Positions 7,987-17,137 of a stretch of DNA of 20,918 nucleotides are shown here, one piece after another. The stretch is from Porticoccaceae bacterium. Lineage in GTDB: Bacteria; Pseudomonadota; Gammaproteobacteria; Pseudomonadales; Porticoccaceae. Where the stretch lies: assembly GCA_002591625.1 (NCBI GenBank), contig PCDB01000029.1, positions 15,927 through 36,844 on the forward strand, read 5' to 3'. The notes below the pieces were generated by a model that saw nothing but the letters and a program-made list of their open reading frames with translations, ran no database searches and was not told the DNA's origin. The first letter of the stretch is position 1; every line of letters starts with the position of its first letter. The translations under genes and the position numbers were made by a program.

Positions 7987-10683
7987 ATGTCCGCATTTGA
8001 TTCTGGCCCAATTTTTTTTGATCAAAAGCGCTTTTCAAGTGATCTGAAAAGCCACGATCCTGTTCAAGTTTTTAAAAATGCCCTTAATGCGGCCAATCAC
8101 CATTTTCATAATAGATTCAATGAAGGTGATGAAGCCCATAGATTAGTAAGAGAGAGAGCTGCATTTGTAGATCTCATGCTTCAATACGCATGGAAAAATT
8201 ACGATTGGGACACCAGCATCTGTCTTATAGCTGTTGGTGGATACGGTAGAGGGCAACTCCACCCCTATTCGGATATCGATCTTCTCATCCTCGCCGGTAA
8301 AAATGAAGCTCATAAATATAAAAAAAGTATAGAACAATATCTAGCTTTTCTATGGGACGCTCGTCTGCAGATTAGTCATAGTGTTCGGTCCATTCGTCAA
8401 TGTGTCGACGCGGCAAAAAAAGATATCACAATAGCCACCAATTTGATGGAAACACGCCTAATTTGTGGAAATATATCCAATCATAAAAAGCTCATTCAAT
8501 CTACTGGGCCTCATCAAATCTGGAGTTCAGCCGAATTTTATGCAGGAAAACTCCATGAACAGAAAGAACGTCATAAAAAGCATGATGACACCGAGTACAA
8601 CTTAGAACCAAATGTCAAAGATGCTCCCGGAGGTCTTCGGGATGTGCAGCTTATAGATTGGACCGCAAAACGGCATTTTAATGTGACTAGACGTTCCCAA
8701 CTGGTCGAGAAAGGTTTCTTGCTTCAGCACGAATACTTAAAACTTTATTCAGATGAAGAATTTTTGTGGAAAGTACGATATGGCCTTCATCTAATAACTG
8801 ACAGAGCGGAAGAAAGGCTTTTATTTGATCATCAACGAACATTGGCAAAAATGCTGGGTTATGAGGACGTGAAGGGGAAATTGGGCGTTGAAAAATTCAT
8901 GCAAAAGTATTACCAGACAGTTCTGTCTATAAGAGGCTTAAATGATGTGCTTCATCAACATCTTGATGAAGCGATATATCGCGATAATAAAACAAAGCAT
9001 AACTCACAAATTAGTGAGCATTTTTTCGTTCGGGATGGCTTGCTAGATACAATATCCCATGACACGTTTAGATTGTACCCTACCGGACTAATCGAAATAT
9101 TTGTCATTCTCGGAGAGAATAACGAAATAGAAGGAATCAGGGCTTCGACGATACGTCAAATCAGGCATTCAACACATTTGATTGATGCAAAATTTAGGGC
9201 CGACGCAGAAAACAGAAAATTATTTATGCGCCTGTTAAATGCTCCCTACAGGCTTTCTTTTCAACTCAATCGTATGAATCGTTATGGTATTTTAGGAAAA
9301 TATCTTCCTGAATTTGGAAAAATCGTCGGGCAAATGCAACATGATCTCTTTCATATCTATCCAGTCGATGTACACACTCTTGAAGTTATCAAAAATATCC
9401 GTAGATTGGCTAGGCCTGAAGTGGCAAAACAATTTCCAATACCCTCTCATATATTTAAAAATCTAGCCAAACCTGAGCTTTTAATAATTTCAGCGCTTTA
9501 TCATGATATAGCTAAAGGGAGAGGTGGCGATCATTCATCCCTCGGAGCGGAAGACGTTGCTGATTTCTCTGAAAGGCATGAATTACAAGAAAACGAAACT
9601 AAATTGGTGAGATGGCTTGTTAAAAATCATTTAATAATGTCTTTTGTCTCGCAAAGAGAAGATATTTCAGATCCCCAAGTAATCCATAGATTTGCGGAGC
9701 AAGTCGGTGATCAAATGCATCTGGATTATCTCTATGTTTTAACAGTGGGGGATATAAATGCTACAAACCCAAATTTGTGGACCGAGTGGAAGGGGTCTCT
9801 TTTACAAAATCTTTATATGCAAACAAAAAAAGCATTAGAACGAGGACTAGGTATACCGATTGACAAATCAAGATGGTCCCAGAATGCCAAAAACGTAATA
9901 TCCATGAAATTACTGGAGCATGGCATCGCCATTGAGCAAGCCGAAAAGATATGGGGAGACATAGGCGATGAGTTTTTCTTAAGAGAAACGGCAGATGATA
10001 TAGCTAGGTATACAACGGCTATCGCGCAGTATAAAGAACAAACTAAAGCCTGGGAAGATCGCCGAATGCCGGTCGTTTTGTTGAAAGATGTTGGTGTAGA
10101 AATCTTAGTAGCGACTCAGATTTTTGTGTTTTCTCAAAAAGAATTTAATACGCTCTCCATAGCGGCCGCGATATTAGACAAACTCAACCTGAACATTCAA
10201 GACGCGAGACTACATACAAATAGTGATGATAATTCATTTGATGTGTTTTATGTTTTGGATGCAGACGGCGCTCCTGTTGGCGGAAATACATTTTTAAGCG
10301 ACCAAATATGCTCTTCCCTTCGACAAGCCATTTTGAACCCAGATTCCGTTGATTTCGATATTAAAAGGCGAACTCCGAGGCAATTGAAAAGTTTTACAAA
10401 ACAAACAACCGCGAAGTTTAAGATGGATGCCGAAAGCAATTCTAGTTGGTTGGAGGTTATCACACCGGATAGACCTGGTCTTCTAGCTCGTATAGCAAAT
10501 ATCTTTTTTCGATATAATCTGCGCGTTGTGACTGCAAAAATTTCAACCCTAGGAGAACGAGTGGAAGACGTTTTTCATTTAACTCATGCGTCACGAAAGC
10601 CTATCGCTGATCCTGCTCTAGCACGACGCGTTGAGGAAACAATATGCGAAGAGTTAAGTGATATGAGCGAAGCTTCCAGTTAG
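7987..10683 (+). CDS. glnD: Bifunctional uridylyltransferase/uridylyl-removing enzyme GlnD
   Basis: Glutamine sensor that adds UMP to PII proteins when glutamine is low and removes it when glutamine is high. At 898 residues it is of normal length (E. coli 890). Domains in order: a nucleotidyltransferase with GGYGRG (84-89) and D96-I-D98; the GlnE-like NVKDAPGGLRDVQ stretch (209-221); an HD hydrolase domain with H463, H506-D507, H516 and H548 (the uridylyl-removing activity); and two ACT domains (about 700-775 and 820-890, the second with ITPDRPGLLARIA) that bind glutamine. All catalytic motifs are present. The ATG has no visible Shine-Dalgarno in the 11-base gap after map, so translation may depend on map. 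A T8 run lies in codons 9-11. Confidence 0.97.
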   Translation: MSAFDSGPIFFDQKRFSSDLKSHDPVQVFKNALNAANHHFHNRFNEGDEAHRLVRERAAFVDLMLQYAWKNYDWDTSICLIAVGGYGRGQLHPYSDIDLLILAGKNEAHKYKKSIEQYLAFLWDARLQISHSVRSIRQCVDAAKKDITIATNLMETRLICGNISNHKKLIQSTGPHQIWSSAEFYAGKLHEQKERHKKHDDTEYNLEPNVKDAPGGLRDVQLIDWTAKRHFNVTRRSQLVEKGFLLQHEYLKLYSDEEFLWKVRYGLHLITDRAEERLLFDHQRTLAKMLGYEDVKGKLGVEKFMQKYYQTVLSIRGLNDVLHQHLDEAIYRDNKTKHNSQISEHFFVRDGLLDTISHDTFRLYPTGLIEIFVILGENNEIEGIRASTIRQIRHSTHLIDAKFRADAENRKLFMRLLNAPYRLSFQLNRMNRYGILGKYLPEFGKIVGQMQHDLFHIYPVDVHTLEVIKNIRRLARPEVAKQFPIPSHIFKNLAKPELLIISALYHDIAKGRGGDHSSLGAEDVADFSERHELQENETKLVRWLVKNHLIMSFVSQREDISDPQVIHRFAEQVGDQMHLDYLYVLTVGDINATNPNLWTEWKGSLLQNLYMQTKKALERGLGIPIDKSRWSQNAKNVISMKLLEHGIAIEQAEKIWGDIGDEFFLRETADDIARYTTAIAQYKEQTKAWEDRRMPVVLLKDVGVEILVATQIFVFSQKEFNTLSIAAAILDKLNLNIQDARLHTNSDDNSFDVFYVLDADGAPVGGNTFLSDQICSSLRQAILNPDSVDFDIKRRTPRQLKSFTKQTTAKFKMDAESNSSWLEVITPDRPGLLARIANIFFRYNLRVVTAKISTLGERVEDVFHLTHASRKPIADPALARRVEETICEELSDMSEASS

Positions 10684-10712
10684 TATACAAATGTCTACAC
10701 ACAGAGAACAAC

Positions 10713-11909
10713 ATGCATCCTAATTTGCATAATCTTAAAGCATATCCATTTGAGCGTCTTAGAGATATTTTGGCAGATATTTCGCCACCGAGCGAATTGA
10801 CTCACCTTTCTTTTTCCATCGGTGAACCGAAACATGGCTTGCCTGACTTTCTTAAACGAGTCCTAAACGATTCAATCAGCGGGCTTAATTATTATCCCTC
10901 AATAAAAGGAACAGATTGCTTCCGGCAATCTGCGGCAGATTGGTTGAAAACTAGGTATGGATTAAAGGCTAATGGTCTCGACATTAATTCTAATATTCTT
11001 CCAATTAACGGGTCACGAGAAGGTCTATTTGCGTTTACACAATTTCGAATTGATCCAACAAAGTCTCCACTGATCATCACGAGCAATCCTTTTTACCAAA
11101 TTTATGAAGGTGCTGCGATAATAGCTGGCGCTGGAATAAAATTTCTGGATTCTTTAGCCGAAAATAATTTTACTCCCGATTTTGAGAGAATTACCGAAAA
11201 GGAATGGGAGCGGTGTCAGATTCTTCATTTGTGTTCGCCAAACAACCCTACCGGTGCCGTCATGACGGTCGAACAACTCGCCAAAGCAATTGAATTGGCC
11301 CATAAGTATCACTTCACGATTGTGAGCGACGAATGTTATTCCGAGATTTATCTAGATGAGGAATCACCACCTCCAGGCTTACTTGAGGTATGCGAAAAAC
11401 TTGGAAATGATAGCTTTAAGCACTGCATAGTGTTCCACAGTTTGTCGAAAAGATCTAATGTTCCCGGATTGAGGTCCGGCATCGTGACAGGGGATCAACA
11501 ATTAATCAAAAGGTTTTTACAGTATAGAACCTATCATGGTTCCTCAATGTCTCCAACTGTCCAATTGATTTCTGAAGCTCTTTGGCGAGATGAGAAACAT
11601 GTAATAGCAAATCGAGCGTTATACAGAGAAAAATTTTCTGTTGTCACGAAAATTCTGAACCCAGTGATGTCTTTTCCGGAGCCAAAGGCTAGTTTTTATC
11701 TTTGGCCCAAAACTCCAATTGACGATGTCAATATGACGCGAGATCTTTATGCACAAAAAAACCTCACTGTCCTCCCTGGACAGTTCATGGCTCGCACTTC
11801 AGAGGGAAAAAATCCCGGAAAAAATCGGCTTCGATTGGCCTTGGTGCCGACAGTCTCGCAATGCGGTGAAGGCGCCATGCGGATAGCATCCTATATCCGG
11901 GGTCTGTGA
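10713..11909 (+). CDS. dapC: Succinyldiaminopimelate aminotransferase, DapC type
   Basis: PLP-dependent class I/II aminotransferase placed by context as N-succinyl-L,L-diaminopimelate:2-oxoglutarate aminotransferase, a step of meso-DAP and lysine synthesis. Seen in 398 residues: NYYPSIKGTDCFRQS at 59-73, NGSREGLF at 99-106, SPNNPTGA at 175-182, D206 and Y209 in SDECYSEIY (205-213), the PLP lysine K246 in HSLSKRSNVPGLRSG (242-256), and a substrate-carboxylate arginine in NRLRLAL (371-377). It follows glnD by 29 bases, and dapD lies three genes downstream, as in Pseudomonas. Fold and class are certain; the exact substrate rests on that context and on similarity to the DapC group. Confidence 0.9.
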   Translation: MHPNLHNLKAYPFERLRDILADISPPSELTHLSFSIGEPKHGLPDFLKRVLNDSISGLNYYPSIKGTDCFRQSAADWLKTRYGLKANGLDINSNILPINGSREGLFAFTQFRIDPTKSPLIITSNPFYQIYEGAAIIAGAGIKFLDSLAENNFTPDFERITEKEWERCQILHLCSPNNPTGAVMTVEQLAKAIELAHKYHFTIVSDECYSEIYLDEESPPPGLLEVCEKLGNDSFKHCIVFHSLSKRSNVPGLRSGIVTGDQQLIKRFLQYRTYHGSSMSPTVQLISEALWRDEKHVIANRALYREKFSVVTKILNPVMSFPEPKASFYLWPKTPIDDVNMTRDLYAQKNLTVLPGQFMARTSEGKNPGKNRLRLALVPTVSQCGEGAMRIASYIRGL

Positions 11910-12562
11910 TGCTTAAATCAGAGAGAGCAGCTTATATTGATAAGAAATTAGGTCAACTTTATCCAAATCCACCTGTGCCGTTGATGCATGAAAGTCACTT
12001 TCAACTGCTAATAGCTGTATTATTAAGTGCTCAATGCACTGATGAAAGAGTCAACTTAGTTACAGCCAAGTTATTTGCCGTAGCACCCACTCCTGAAGAA
12101 ATGAAGAAAATATCAGTAGACGAAATATACCGGATTATTCGTCCTTGCGGTCTTGCCCCGAAGAAATCAAAAGCCATATCGGACCTCTCTGACATACTCT
12201 TGGAAAATTTTGGCGGTGAGGTGCCTGATGATATTAGCACTTTAGAAACATTACCCGGCGTCGGACACAAAACTGCCAGCGTCGTTGTTGCCCAGGCTTT
12301 TGGTATACCCAGTTTTCCGGTAGACACCCATATTTTCAGGCTCTCGCAACGTTGGGGATTGACCCGCGGAAAAACTGTAAAAATCGCAGAAAGAGACTTA
12401 AAACTGGTCTTCCCCAAGGCAAGATGGAATGACCTGCATTTACAAATTATTTTTTATGGGAGAGAATTTTGCACCGCTCGCGGGTGTGATGGTCGTGTCT
12501 GTGAAATTTGTCGATATTGTTATCCGAACAGAAAAACACCATATACTGCATATAAAGCCTAG
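11909..12562 (+). CDS. nth: Endonuclease III (DNA glycosylase/AP lyase)
   Basis: Base excision repair enzyme that removes oxidised pyrimidines and cuts abasic sites. Seen in 217 residues: LLSAQCTDERVN at 38-49, the helix-hairpin-helix LPGVGHKTA at 115-123 with catalytic K121, and FPVDTHIFRLSQR at 136-148 with catalytic D139. The iron-sulfur region has cysteines at 188, 193, 198, 201 and 204, so the classic C-x6-C-x2-C-x5-C spacing is not kept. The ATG overlaps the dapC stop by one base (TGATG), indicating translational coupling; a GTG just before it at 11906 would add one residue. Its place inside the dap cluster is not the usual neighbourhood of nth. Confidence 0.95.
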   Translation: MLKSERAAYIDKKLGQLYPNPPVPLMHESHFQLLIAVLLSAQCTDERVNLVTAKLFAVAPTPEEMKKISVDEIYRIIRPCGLAPKKSKAISDLSDILLENFGGEVPDDISTLETLPGVGHKTASVVVAQAFGIPSFPVDTHIFRLSQRWGLTRGKTVKIAERDLKLVFPKARWNDLHLQIIFYGREFCTARGCDGRVCEICRYCYPNRKTPYTAYKA

Positions 12563-12595
12563 TACCTCTTGGATCACAAATGGATTGAAACAATA

Positions 12596-12943
12596 ATGAC
12601 AACTATTATCTATGGCATAAACAATTGTGACAGTGTTCAAAAGGCAAAACGCTGGCTAGTAGAAAATCAAATTGATTTTTCATTCCATGATTTTCGAAAG
12701 GATGGACTTGAGCATAAACTTGTCTTGCGCTGGGTTGGGAAGATTCAATGGGATTTGCTATTGAATCGCCGGGGAACTACTTGGCGTGGGATTGATCAGA
12801 AAATAAAAAATGATATTGACGGGGCTACTATCGTCAACTTTTTGTGCGACCATCCTACCGTTATTAAACGACCCGTATTGGAGCATGGCGATCTATTGCT
12901 GGTGGGCTTCAACGAAATTGACTACATGCAGTTGTTCAAGTAA
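12596..12943 (+). CDS. ArsC/Spx-family protein, YffB-like
   Basis: Small thioredoxin-fold protein of the arsenate reductase (ArsC) family, YffB subgroup, whose cellular role is not settled (a glutathione-dependent thiol reductase has been suggested). Seen in 115 residues: YGINNCDSVQKAKRWL at 6-21 with the single N-terminal cysteine C11, HDFRKDGL at 31-38, and the cis-proline/arginine segment TVIKRPVLE at 88-96 with R92. I chose the ATG at 12596 because family members begin M-T-x-h-Y-G-I-x-N-C-D. The frame stays open to a TTG at 12569 that would add nine residues. It stands 33 bases after nth and 35 before dapD; the same gene is linked to dapD in Pseudomonas and E. coli. No sign of an arsenic operon. 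Confidence 0.9.
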   Translation: MTTIIYGINNCDSVQKAKRWLVENQIDFSFHDFRKDGLEHKLVLRWVGKIQWDLLLNRRGTTWRGIDQKIKNDIDGATIVNFLCDHPTVIKRPVLEHGDLLLVGFNEIDYMQLFK

Positions 12944-12978
12944 GAATCCCTAATAAGACATCAACTAGAGATCAAATT

Positions 12979-14007
12979 ATGGAGCCTATATATAGTTTAG
13001 CTTTTGGAATTGGTACTAAAAATAACAATCGTGAGTGGTTAGAGGTTCTCTTCCCGTCACCCATGATAAATTTAACACACGCGCAAAGTGAATCTGTCCG
13101 ATTCCTTCTAGCTCCGGGCACGTTTGATCTCGAACTAACAGAATTCAAGCAAAAGGAATTGCTTTCAGGACTATGGCAAGCCGGGCTAGATGACATTGCT
13201 CAATCTTTAGAAAGACTAGCAGGACTGGGTAAATCTATCTTGGTAACTGTCTTAGCTGAAGACAAACCTCCTGAGTCAGTACCGCAAGCATATTTAAAAC
13301 TGCAATTATTATCCCATCGACTTGTAAAGCCGAATGAAACCAACTTGCAGGGAGTATTTGGTCTGCTAAAAAACATAGCATGGACTAACGTTGGTCCGAT
13401 CGATGTAATCGAACTCCCAACCAGAATGCTGGAGGCTAGGGCAAACGGAGAAGTAGTGACCGTTAATTCGGTTGATAAATTCCCTAAGATGGTTGACTAC
13501 GTAGTACCCTCGGGCGTCAGAATCGCTGATACCTCAAGAGTCAGGTTGGGAGCTTACATTGGTCATGGGACAACCATCATGCACGAAGGTTTCGTTAACT
13601 TTAATGCTGGTACAGAAGGCATCGGCATGATCGAAGGACGAATCTCGGCCGGCGTTTTCTGTGGCGAAGGCTCGGATATAGGTGGAGGTGCATCAACCAT
13701 GGGAACCTTATCGGGCGGTGGCGATGTCGTGATCAGTGTGGGCCGAAATTGTCTCCTTGGGGCCAATTCAGGGTTGGGCATACCCCTAGGTGACCGCTGC
13801 ACCGTCGAGGCTGGTCTCTATCTCACTTCAGGAACAATCATAACTATGGTAAAAGACGATGGAAGCGATGATGGCAAGTGCAAGGCACGAGAATTAGCTC
13901 ATAAAAGTGACCTGCTCTTTCGCCGAAATTCTATAAATGGACAGGTTGAATGCTTGAAAAATAAGAAAGCTATTGAACTAAATGAAGAGCTTCATAAAAG
14001 CAATTGA
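12979..14007 (+). CDS. dapD: Tetrahydrodipicolinate N-succinyltransferase, long form
   Basis: Transfers succinyl from succinyl-CoA to 2,3,4,5-tetrahydropyridine-2,6-dicarboxylate, opening the succinylase branch of DAP/lysine synthesis. At 342 residues it is the long Pseudomonas-type DapD rather than the 274-residue E. coli type. An N-terminal domain (1-about 140) precedes a left-handed beta helix of hexapeptide repeats (about 175-290), including YIGHGTTIMHEGFVNFNAGT (193-212), GRISAGVFCGEGSDIGGGAS (220-239) and LGANSGLGIPLGDRC (260-274). A charged C-terminal helix follows. Its product is the precursor of the DapC substrate, so the two genes act in consecutive steps. It is the last gene of the plus-strand run; only 68 bases separate it from a convergent gene and no hairpin terminator is visible there. 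Confidence 0.95.
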   Translation: MEPIYSLAFGIGTKNNNREWLEVLFPSPMINLTHAQSESVRFLLAPGTFDLELTEFKQKELLSGLWQAGLDDIAQSLERLAGLGKSILVTVLAEDKPPESVPQAYLKLQLLSHRLVKPNETNLQGVFGLLKNIAWTNVGPIDVIELPTRMLEARANGEVVTVNSVDKFPKMVDYVVPSGVRIADTSRVRLGAYIGHGTTIMHEGFVNFNAGTEGIGMIEGRISAGVFCGEGSDIGGGASTMGTLSGGGDVVISVGRNCLLGANSGLGIPLGDRCTVEAGLYLTSGTIITMVKDDGSDDGKCKARELAHKSDLLFRRNSINGQVECLKNKKAIELNEELHKSN

Positions 14008-14075
14008 ATTATGGAGGGTCAAGGCTAGATTATCGCACGCAGTTGATTAGAATCTGTTACACCGATGCAAGACAT

Positions 14076-15005
14076 CTAGGAGATTTGATGCTCCGAAATG
14101 AGGTCTGCAAAACGCCCAAGCAGTTGGATTGGCAAATTATGGCCCATACCAGGAAAAACCACGAGACGAGAATTCCTAATATGCCTAGCCGTGTCGATAC
14201 CCCCGCTTAGAGGAACTAAAAGGTCTTCTCGACCATGAATAATTAGAGCTGGGATTTTAATAGAGTTCAATAAATGCACTCGATTAGGTGCCGTATTAAT
14301 TGCTGACATTTGACGAAAATAACCCGCAGGATTGCTTCCGCGCGCATACTCCAATTCAACCATGGCTCTCACAACAGAATCACTGACAGGATATTCAGGG
14401 CTTCCCAAAAACTGAAGGATTTCAACCGTATTATCAATTATGGATTGACCTTTGGATGGTTTTTTAAGCATTTGCATCGACGCTTTCCATGACGGCTTGC
14501 CCTTGCCAAAAGTTCCACTCGTAGACATTATAGAAGTAAGAGAAAGTGCTCTGTCAGGGTAACGCGCAGCGGCAATCTGACAGATCATACCACCCATCGA
14601 CATACCTACAAAATGTGCCTTTTTCACACTCAGACCATCGAGGATACCGACGGTGTCAGCAGCCATATCATCAAGACTGTAGGGAACATCAACTGGCAAG
14701 CCGAATCGATATTTCAGCATCTGACGCACAAGACTTGGAGCCTTTGAACCGGTCATCCAATTGCTTAGGCCAATATCCCTGTTGTCAAAACGAATAACGA
14801 AAAAGTTTCGAGCAGCGAGGTCATGACAAAACTCGATAGGCCATCTAACCATCTGATTATATAAACCGGCGACCAAGATTATCGCTGGATTTGACTTGTT
14901 GCCAAATGTTCCATACGCAAATCTCAAGCCGTTTGAGCTAACGTAGCTTGTCTCTTCACCGCTGTAATTTTCTAAGTCCTTTGACCCATAGTCTATTTCA
15001 AACAT
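14076..15005 (-). CDS. Alpha/beta hydrolase (esterase/lipase-like)
   Basis: Cytoplasmic-looking serine hydrolase of 309 residues with no signal peptide. Seen: an oxyanion-side strand IILVAGLYNQ at 42-51, the RFDNRDIGLSNW motif at 72-83 found in aclacinomycin-methylesterase-like (RdmC/MhpC-type) hydrolases, the nucleophile elbow GMSMGG with S136, acid D261 in HGREDLLVP, and H289 in GMGHNLP. The catalytic triad is thus complete; the substrate cannot be read from sequence. I chose the ATG at 15005, with GGGGAAG about 7 bases upstream; the frame stays open to a TTG at 15032. It follows the sulfatase gene by 108 bases on the same strand, which suggests but does not prove joint use. Confidence 0.85.
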   Translation of the reverse strand: MFEIDYGSKDLENYSGEETSYVSSNGLRFAYGTFGNKSNPAIILVAGLYNQMVRWPIEFCHDLAARNFFVIRFDNRDIGLSNWMTGSKAPSLVRQMLKYRFGLPVDVPYSLDDMAADTVGILDGLSVKKAHFVGMSMGGMICQIAAARYPDRALSLTSIMSTSGTFGKGKPSWKASMQMLKKPSKGQSIIDNTVEILQFLGSPEYPVSDSVVRAMVELEYARGSNPAGYFRQMSAINTAPNRVHLLNSIKIPALIIHGREDLLVPLSGGIDTARHIRNSRLVVFPGMGHNLPIQLLGRFADLISEHQIS

Positions 15006-15113
15006 TAAACTTCCCCGGTTGGAACCGTCCAAAAATCATGACAAAAATTAAAATTCGGATTTGCTCTTGCCATTCGGCTAAAGTTCAATTGTGAGCATCT
15101 CCAATTTTGAAGC

Positions 15114-17084
15114 CTAGGGCGTTACGATATTAAAATTTGTGTTCTGTTCACCAAACATACTAAAAAACTTGAGCAAAGCAACTATACTCCCCTCGAAAGA
15201 TAAATCATCTGACAACATGGTCTCTTTAATACCAGCTTTACCAATCAGCATATCGATAAACAGTTGATGTGTTAGCACCAATGAGGCGTCAGCCGATTCA
15301 CTCCCATCGATTTCACGAAAATGCAAAACAGAATTTCTGGTGAACAACAGAAAAGTCCTTCCCTTGTCTATGAAATCTACTTTTATCTTTATAGTCTTAC
15401 CAGATGCCTTATCTGGATCGATGTTGACAGTCATTGATTGCAGAAAACTATCAAGCGGAATCTCCTTTATGAACTCTGCAGCGAGATCAATATCGTCACG
15501 ACGATAATTATTACCTTGCCTCAATTCTTGAGCAGCAGAGAGAAATATATCTCTCCACACTCCCGACTGTGACTGGTAGCCCATCTGAGTATATGCATAT
15601 GCCAAGAGATCCGATGCTTTTGAGGGTGCCGATGCAGAAAATATAAGATGATTTAATAGTTCTGCAGCCCAACGATATTCTCCATTTCTTACCGCTTCTT
15701 CTGCATGATCTAAAACCTCATCAGGACCTCCCATTAGAGACACATATCTTGGCGCGCTGTCGACGCTTGGAAGTTGATGAAGGTGCGCAGGATTGCCGTC
15801 ATACCAACCAAAATAATATTGATAGACAGCTTTTGCATTGTGGCTGAGAGTCCCATAGTATCCCTGAACATGCGCTGCCCTCGCCAGATTGGGGGGTAGA
15901 CTAAGTTCTTCAGCAATCTCTCGCGGCGTCAATCCCTTATTGGCAAGTCTAAGTGTCTGGTCGTGGATAAACCGATATAGATCTTGCTGCTCTTCAAGCT
16001 GTTGAACGATTTCATTGTGACCCCAGGTGGGCCAGTGATGACTAATGAAAAGAGTTTCAACATCGGGTAAACGCTCCCTAATGAAAGCAATATACTCACT
16101 CCATTTAAATGCATCTCGAACTTTTGCACCACGCAATGTTAGAACATTATGCATAGTGCGGGAAACGATTTCCGCACCACAAAACACACGCTTTTCGGGG
16201 AGATAGAAAGTCAGCTCTGCTGGTGCCTCGGATTCTGGCATATTAAAGAAAATAAAATTTATTCCATCAATAATTAACGCTTCTTCTGATTTACTAATCT
16301 CTATGTTTGGTTTTGCGATAGATGTGCTTCCCGTTATCACGCGCTTCCCCAATCCCGAATCAACATGCCCAAAAACAGATGTCTCTAGCTCTAAACCCAT
16401 CATATATGCCGCCCTTCTTGTCATCGCAGGACCTGCCAATATGTTTTCGCTAGTAGCTTCATACAAAAAACCTGATGGGGTAATTATGGGAAGATCATGA
16501 TCGTCGGATCGACCAATGACATCTTGTATGCCACCAAAATGGTCTATATGACTGTGTGAGATAATGATAGCTGTCGGAATAATAGTGCCAAGGTAAAGCT
16601 CGGCGAAGTCAAGAGCGGCCTTCGTTGACTCGATCGTCGTTAGCGGATCTAAGATGATCCAGCCATTTTCGCTTTTTATCAAAGTCATATTCGCTAAATC
16701 AAAACCCCGAATTTGAAAAATTCCTTCTTGAACCTCAAACAAACCTCGGTAAGAATTTAATCTCGCCTGTCGCCAGAGGCTTGGATTAACAGTATCGGGA
16801 GCCGCAGTTTTGGCGAATAAATTATCACTTTGATCCCAGATCGGCTTTCCATCGTGGCCAGGTGGCCCAATTTCGGGAGCTAGCGCTATCATGCCCCTTT
16901 GGGCGTTATTGAAGTCTTCATCTGAATCAAACAACCTATGATCAATAAAGGATGAATTAGCTAATAAGGTATGCTCACTCGGAAACCGCGAATAAATAAA
17001 ATCCTCACCGGGTGGCGCAATCTCTCCGCCACAGCCACCTAAAAGAAAAAAAATAAATATCGGGGTATAGTTGCTAATCTTCAT
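15114..17084 (-). CDS. Metallo-beta-lactamase-fold alkyl sulfatase, predicted lipoprotein
   Basis: Related to the SdsA1/Pseudomonas alkyl sulfatases that hydrolyse primary or secondary alkyl sulfate esters to alcohol and sulfate using two zinc ions. In 656 residues: a short signal peptide with lipobox-like LLGGC (C18 as the lipidation site); the MBL domain with HSHIDH (177-182), SEAPAE (285-290), CGAEIV (302-307) and SHHWP (348-352); a dimerisation domain containing GYYGTLSHNAKAVYQYYFGWYDGNPAHL-type sequence (408-435); and a C-terminal SCP2-like domain (about 540-656). Zinc-binding motifs appear intact. I chose the ATG at 17084; a TTG at 17090 adds two residues. A strong own promoter lies upstream. 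Physiological substrate unknown: detergent-like, lipid or sterol sulfates are all possible. Confidence 0.88.
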   Translation of the reverse strand: MKISNYTPIFIFFLLGGCGGEIAPPGEDFIYSRFPSEHTLLANSSFIDHRLFDSDEDFNNAQRGMIALAPEIGPPGHDGKPIWDQSDNLFAKTAAPDTVNPSLWRQARLNSYRGLFEVQEGIFQIRGFDLANMTLIKSENGWIILDPLTTIESTKAALDFAELYLGTIIPTAIIISHSHIDHFGGIQDVIGRSDDHDLPIITPSGFLYEATSENILAGPAMTRRAAYMMGLELETSVFGHVDSGLGKRVITGSTSIAKPNIEISKSEEALIIDGINFIFFNMPESEAPAELTFYLPEKRVFCGAEIVSRTMHNVLTLRGAKVRDAFKWSEYIAFIRERLPDVETLFISHHWPTWGHNEIVQQLEEQQDLYRFIHDQTLRLANKGLTPREIAEELSLPPNLARAAHVQGYYGTLSHNAKAVYQYYFGWYDGNPAHLHQLPSVDSAPRYVSLMGGPDEVLDHAEEAVRNGEYRWAAELLNHLIFSASAPSKASDLLAYAYTQMGYQSQSGVWRDIFLSAAQELRQGNNYRRDDIDLAAEFIKEIPLDSFLQSMTVNIDPDKASGKTIKIKVDFIDKGRTFLLFTRNSVLHFREIDGSESADASLVLTHQLFIDMLIGKAGIKETMLSDDLSFEGSIVALLKFFSMFGEQNTNFNIVTP

Positions 17085-17137
17085 TGGCAATCTCGCGCAA
17101 ATTTAGCAATTGGTAGGCTGGCTCATATAAAGCTCTC

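Noticed and set aside
12031..12417. Open frame of 128 codons antisense to nth
   Set aside because: It lies wholly inside nth, has no recognisable motif and no ribosome site, and nth has every expected catalytic residue. It is a shadow frame.
14008..14075. Bidirectional terminator between the convergent dapD and hydrolase genes
   Set aside because: I looked for a GC-rich hairpin with a T-run on either strand in these 68 bases and found none.
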